NCBI GenBank assembly: GCA_035079385.1
Contig: JAVHKY010000030.1
Coordinates: 558,001 to 622,000, forward strand
Direction: 5' to 3'
Source: Aspidiotus rigidus
Taxonomy: Eukaryota > Arthropoda > Insecta > Hemiptera > Diaspididae
Length of the DNA stretch: 64,000 nucleotides
Positions 60,210-64,000 of this stretch are shown here, in pieces; the stretch's first letter is position 1; each line of letters starts with the position of its first letter. Below the pieces are notes generated by a model that was given only the letters and a program-made list of their open reading frames with translations, searched no databases and was not told the DNA's origin. The position numbers and the translations under genes were made by a program.

Positions 60210-61560
60210 GCAAAGATCGATTTTAATAAATTAGACGATTACGATTTATGATGATGATCTATTTACTTGATGAGGGTCAAACATTTTCAAGTATCGCAAG
60301 ATAGCCGACACTTTCAAATTTTTTTAAAGATCATCAACAAGGCTGGAGCTCCCTCTCGATACCAATGACGATCATCTTCGAAAATTGTCTAAGCCTCTGG
60401 AAAGTTAGATCGCAGATCGAACTTTCACGTTCCTCGGAAATACAATTTTCTTAACGGGCAGCGTCAGCCGAAATCGTCATAACTTATGGCTCTCATATTG
60501 GAATTGTACCAAGTTCTAAAATAGGTCGGCGCTGATAATTGATTGTGGAGATCGCTTTTAATAAATTAGCTTGTTATGATTTAAATTATGATGATCGACT
60601 ACTTGGTGAAGTCAAACATTCTCCAAGTATCGCAAGTTGGCCGACAATTTCAAACTTATCCATAGACCATAACTAGAGCGAGGCCTCCCCTCCTTCGGAT
60701 ACATGTATGATCACCTTCAAAAACTTTCAAAGTTCCTAAAATTTTTGGATTCACAGCACACAAGAAAAGAGATCGCTGGTCGTTTAAAACGCATCGTATA
60801 AATATATACTCGTACTTGTGGAAGTTGAGCGAAAAAGTTTTCTCTTCTCCAAAGTTCCTAAATACGCGATCGGATCGAGCTTCCATATTCCTCGAAAATA
60901 CAGTTTTTTCTACAGGCAGCGTAAGTCGAAATCCTTATATTATATTATATCAAAATTGTGCCAAGTTCGACTAAACTAGGTTGGAGCTGATAATTTTATG
61001 TAAAGATCTATTTTAACGGGGAATTTGTTTTGTCGGCGAATTTGTTGGAAAAAACGTCCGCTGTCCGTCGTCCGGCTGGTCGGCAAGGCTTAGATCTCGA
61101 AAATTTTTTTCCAAGTCCACCCCCCTCCTATTATATGTATAATACAGTTCCAAAGTCCGAGCCTGTGACGACACAATTTGATGACGTCATAGATCTGGTA
61201 CGTCATCATTTTTCAGATTTCACGTGCTCCATAGAACAGGGTTTTGGCACCGCCTGTTCAACTCCGTTAAAGAACCCGTGAGTTCTTAATAAATTCGACG
61301 ATCGTGGTTCATGATGATGATCAATTACTTGATAAAGTCAAACATTTTCCAAGTGTCGCGAGGTAGCCGACAATTTCAAATTTGTTCAAAGAACTTTAAT
61401 TTTGGTAGAGTCCCCTCCTGGATAACTATTTGCCTTCGAAAGTCAGATTATATCAAACTAAACCTTCATAACGTCAACTTGAATAGAAATCCTCGTATTA
61501 ACAAGTCAAAAATTTCTCAAGTTATGAAGTGGAGCTTTCTACTCACCGCCGGGACGCCAA
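60210..61560. repeat. Roughly 340-bp repeat, three diverged copies
   Basis: Copies start near 60216, 60553 and 61280. Each has TTAATAAATT, a GAT-rich stretch around ATGATGATC, ACTTGATNAAGTCAAACATT, CAAGTATCGCAAG and GCCGACAATTTCAAA in the same order. Between the second and third copies (about 61010-61280) lies another module with an AACGGGGAATTTGTTTTGTC start and a GTCCGCTGTCCGTCGTCCGG patch. Confidence 0.6.
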
Positions 61561-61616
61561 GGTTTCCTTCGAAAAATTTTACAAAAACCTAAAGTAAATC
61601 AAAGCACCTCTTTTCG

Positions 61617-61663
61617 AACAATAAAGAGGAATACTCCGACGTGGAGTATTCCTCTTTATTGTT
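61617..61663. repeat. Perfect 21-bp hairpin
   Basis: Arms 61617-61637 and 61643-61663 are perfectly complementary with a five-base GACGT loop. No T-run follows and no gene adjoins. It may be a remnant of a small foldback element or an RNA hairpin. Confidence 0.6.
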
Positions 61664-62759
61664 TAGTATGGATAGCCGTAACTTAAAGGAACGGATTCGT
61701 GCACCTCTTTTCGTTTGAACTACAATTTTTGAGCTGTTAGAAGAAATAAGCAGAGATTCGTCGGACAAAACCAATAATATTAGGCTGCATTTTGACCACA
61801 AAATCACTTATTACAAAAACTCAAGCAAGGGATCGTTGAATTTTTAGTGAGAAGATTAGTAATATCGAAGCTACGGTGGGTATGAAGAAAATTTGAAATA
61901 CTACTTTTTACAAAGTTTACAAGAAATTTCAATTTTGTACTCGAAATGATTAATTAAGTCCAACTCCGTCCATCATTAAAATCCCCTTTCAAAATTATCA
62001 CTATTTCAACACATTTTTTCGTGTCAACATGTGGTAATTAATTCAATCATCTAAGCCTGAGGTACAGTCTCATAGGTTTCAATTTCTCATAATAACATTT
62101 AACTCGAGGACCAGCCTAAAAACTCTAAAATGACCACCGAATAGAATCACAAAATTACACTAGGTATGAAGAAATATTTTGTTGCCAATCGAAAACTTCA
62201 TTTTTTGCCTCAGTTCATTGGATTTTTTAATGTTATTATTTTTTAATTCGCGCTATTACTCTAAGGAGCCTTGGCCGTCAACAAACTAATTGTTGCCGTT
62301 GCCCAGGACGCACCACGTGGAGGTGGCTCCTATGCGTCCCGAGACACTAAAGATCCTAGCCCTACACTAAAGACAAAAAAAAAGGAATTCCCTATACATA
62401 GAAGACTGTGCACGACCACATCAGTCAACCCCGGCTAACGAAGATAAAATCCCAGCGAGGTATATCCGAATGTGGTGCGCTGTACCTACAACTGCAAAAA
62501 TGAGAGAAGGCGCAGGCACCCACGTCAGTCCGCCACGAATTACAAAGACTGTTTACAACTTCAACGTCTCAGTTACAACCTCAGGTGGTTGCCTCTTCAT
62601 TGGCGGAGTCAAGTAAACTGAGTTAAACTCATCCTGCGCCCCACCGTGAGCTTATCCGATCGTGGGTGCACTGAATAATCGAAAAGCACAATATCATCAC
62701 GCGCGCGGTTAATCCGCATTATGCGTTCAATGCACTTCGTGTAAGACCTAACCATCATA
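61664..62759. other. Spacer with a GC-richer block, no gene seen
   Basis: 61664-62250 is AT-rich without features. 62270-62690 is clearly GC-richer and looks like old transposable-element sequence (a LINE 3' region is possible), but no coding motif could be read. 62690-62755 resembles a segment on the far side of the Helitron at about 63890-63955. Confidence 0.35.
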
Positions 62760-63717
62760 TCTAATATATAAAGCAGAAAGTTTGTCTGTCCGTCTGTCCT
62801 CCTGTCCGTTTATAACTCGAGAACTACTGGGCCGATCGCTTTCAAACTTTCAGGATATATTGTCCTCATCCCAGAGCAGCACATAGACTCATAAAAATAA
62901 AAATTTGACGGGGAGGTGCTGAGTAATTTCAAAAAAGAGCGAAAACAATGACTTTTTTCAATATAAAAAAACGTGGTGGTGTAGCTTGCCATGTACGTTA
63001 GACCTACGCGCGTTGAGTGGCGCAGTTTCGAGAATTGAATTATTGTGATAACTCGAGTATAACTCATTTTTATGAAAAATTGAAGAGAACAAAAATTGTA
63101 GCCCCTGTAATTTCCTTTCGAATGAGCCCGGTTCCAGATTTTTAGGATGAAATTTTGTGACTACAGTATTCGCTGTACTTCCATACTAAGCAAGTTATTT
63201 TATTCACAGTTTTAAAAACACCTACATAGAGGATTTTACATTCGGTATCTCATACAAGAACCAATGTCTAGACACGGTGCGCACTGCGTATGGGCTAGCG
63301 GAAATTACCCTTTTTTTTACCTGTTGTCCGTGTGTTTTCTTAGGGACTGGCAAAATGTCAATGGATTTGTCTGTATTCTGCTGCAATGAATACAGGCTTC
63401 ACGCGTTAAGTCAGCTCTCAAGTGAATTAGTGTGTAAAAAATTTAATTTGGTGATTTTATTTTTGTGCGACTCGGAACTTTGATATATTTTTATAAGTAC
63501 AGTCGCAGTTTTTGGTGTCTATTTTCTTATTTTTGAACTGAATAGTTGTGAATTTTGCACAACTCTTTCCACTGTTTCTTTTTTAAAAATTCATCTGAAT
63601 TCCAAGATACCTACAAAACACACATACCTACAAGATACAGATACCTATAAAACACAGATATCTACTCAACACACAGCTAGCGGTCAGGCGCGCCGGAGGC
63701 GCGTCGCCAACCGCTAG
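62760..63717 (+). mobile_element. Non-autonomous Helitron, 958 bp
   Basis: The element begins TCTAATATATAAAGCAGAAA, then GTTTGTCTGTCCGTCTGTCC and AACTCGAGAACTACTGGGCC, the typical 5' start of insect Helitrons. It ends with a GC-rich hairpin (GGCGCGCCGGAGGCGCG) followed by ...CCGCTAG. The ends fit the rule 5'-TC...CTAG-3' inserted between host A (62759) and T (63718). No Rep/helicase frame is inside, so it would depend on an autonomous relative. Confidence 0.8.
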
Positions 63718-64000
63718 TAAAGTATAATATGTAGATAGAGTAATAGCTCGAATCAAAAATAAACAACATCTTTAGTCAAAATTTGGAATTGTCGTTCCAC
63801 CCGGGTTTCAGAATGGAACGGCCGCTACAAACTGACGATGTTTTGAACTTTAATTTTTCAAATTAGAATAAGTATGATTGAAGGTAGCACGGTATCATCG
63901 CGCGCGAGTATATCCGCATCATGCGCTCAATGTACTTCCTGCAATCCACCTACGACAGTGCAAACAAAATTTCTCAACACCGTTGTCAAACTTTGGAGTT
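63718..64000. other. Right edge, partial repeat
   Basis: The region after the Helitron contains a CGTTCCACCCGGGTTTCAGA / ATGGAACG patch and, at about 63890-63955, a segment similar to the one just left of the Helitron (ATCATCGCGCGCG, ATCCGCATCATGCGCTCAAT). It is cut by the window end. Confidence 0.35.

Noticed and set aside
1..64000. tRNA, rRNA or prokaryotic operon features
   Set aside because: No cloverleaf-like or rRNA sequence was recognised by eye, and the genes have introns and polyadenylation signals.

Overview
The window is AT-rich, intron-bearing eukaryotic DNA. Consensus GT...AG introns, insect-type gene architecture (lipin, MESH1, mRNA capping enzyme, CHORD protein, USP16/45, CDC16), a Copia LTR element, R1-like LINEs, a Helitron whose ends match those known from insects, and many inverted-repeat elements point to an arthropod, most likely an insect. 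The order cannot be fixed from the sequence alone; a sap-feeding hemipteran is only a guess.

Layout. 1-3.96 kb is a degenerate tandem-repeat field studded with TGACGTCA-like palindromes. 5.16-16.75 kb (minus) holds the first five coding exons of a lipin (phosphatidate phosphatase) gene; the catalytic half lies beyond the left edge. Its 7.5-kb intron carries LINE and possible Penelope-like debris and minisatellites. 19.6-25.1 kb (minus) holds three compact genes: MESH1, mRNA capping enzyme and a CHORD/CS-domain co-chaperone. 26.4-30.4 kb (plus) holds a 15-exon USP16/45-type deubiquitinase, divergent from the CHORD gene. 34.2-37.3 kb (plus) holds a complete 12-exon CDC16/APC6 gene whose exons sum to 611 codons. 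A two-exon (179 aa) and a three-exon (106 aa) gene for small, probably secreted proteins flank CDC16; I do not recognise either family.

From 39 kb onward the window is mostly mobile DNA. The best structure is a three-level nest at 40.36-48.58 kb: a very young Copia element (two 241-bp LTRs that read identical, ATTAG target duplication) sits inside a hAT-like MITE (CAGTGTTG ends, 8-bp target duplication with one mismatch), which sits inside another terminal-inverted-repeat element (36-bp arms, 33 matching). Further right are a Ty3/Gypsy integrase scrap, a decayed R1-like LINE (55.3-57.7 kb), modules of a repeat family with AACAGGGAACCTGTTTTAT ends and internal 45-bp minisatellites (54.1 and 59.6 kb), a roughly 340-bp dispersed repeat (60-61.5 kb) and a 958-bp non-autonomous Helitron (62.76-63.72 kb).

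Functional context. The single-copy host genes are housekeeping genes for lipid synthesis, stringent-type nucleotide hydrolysis, mRNA capping, HSP90-linked chaperoning, deubiquitination and the anaphase-promoting complex. USP16/45 and CDC16 both act in ubiquitin-based cell-cycle control, but nothing in the sequence shows that their proximity matters. I found no prokaryote-style operon, CRISPR array, rRNA or tRNA gene. The least-described parts are the two small secreted-protein genes, the nested insertion, and the repeat family that links the lipin-intron array to the modules 50 kb away.
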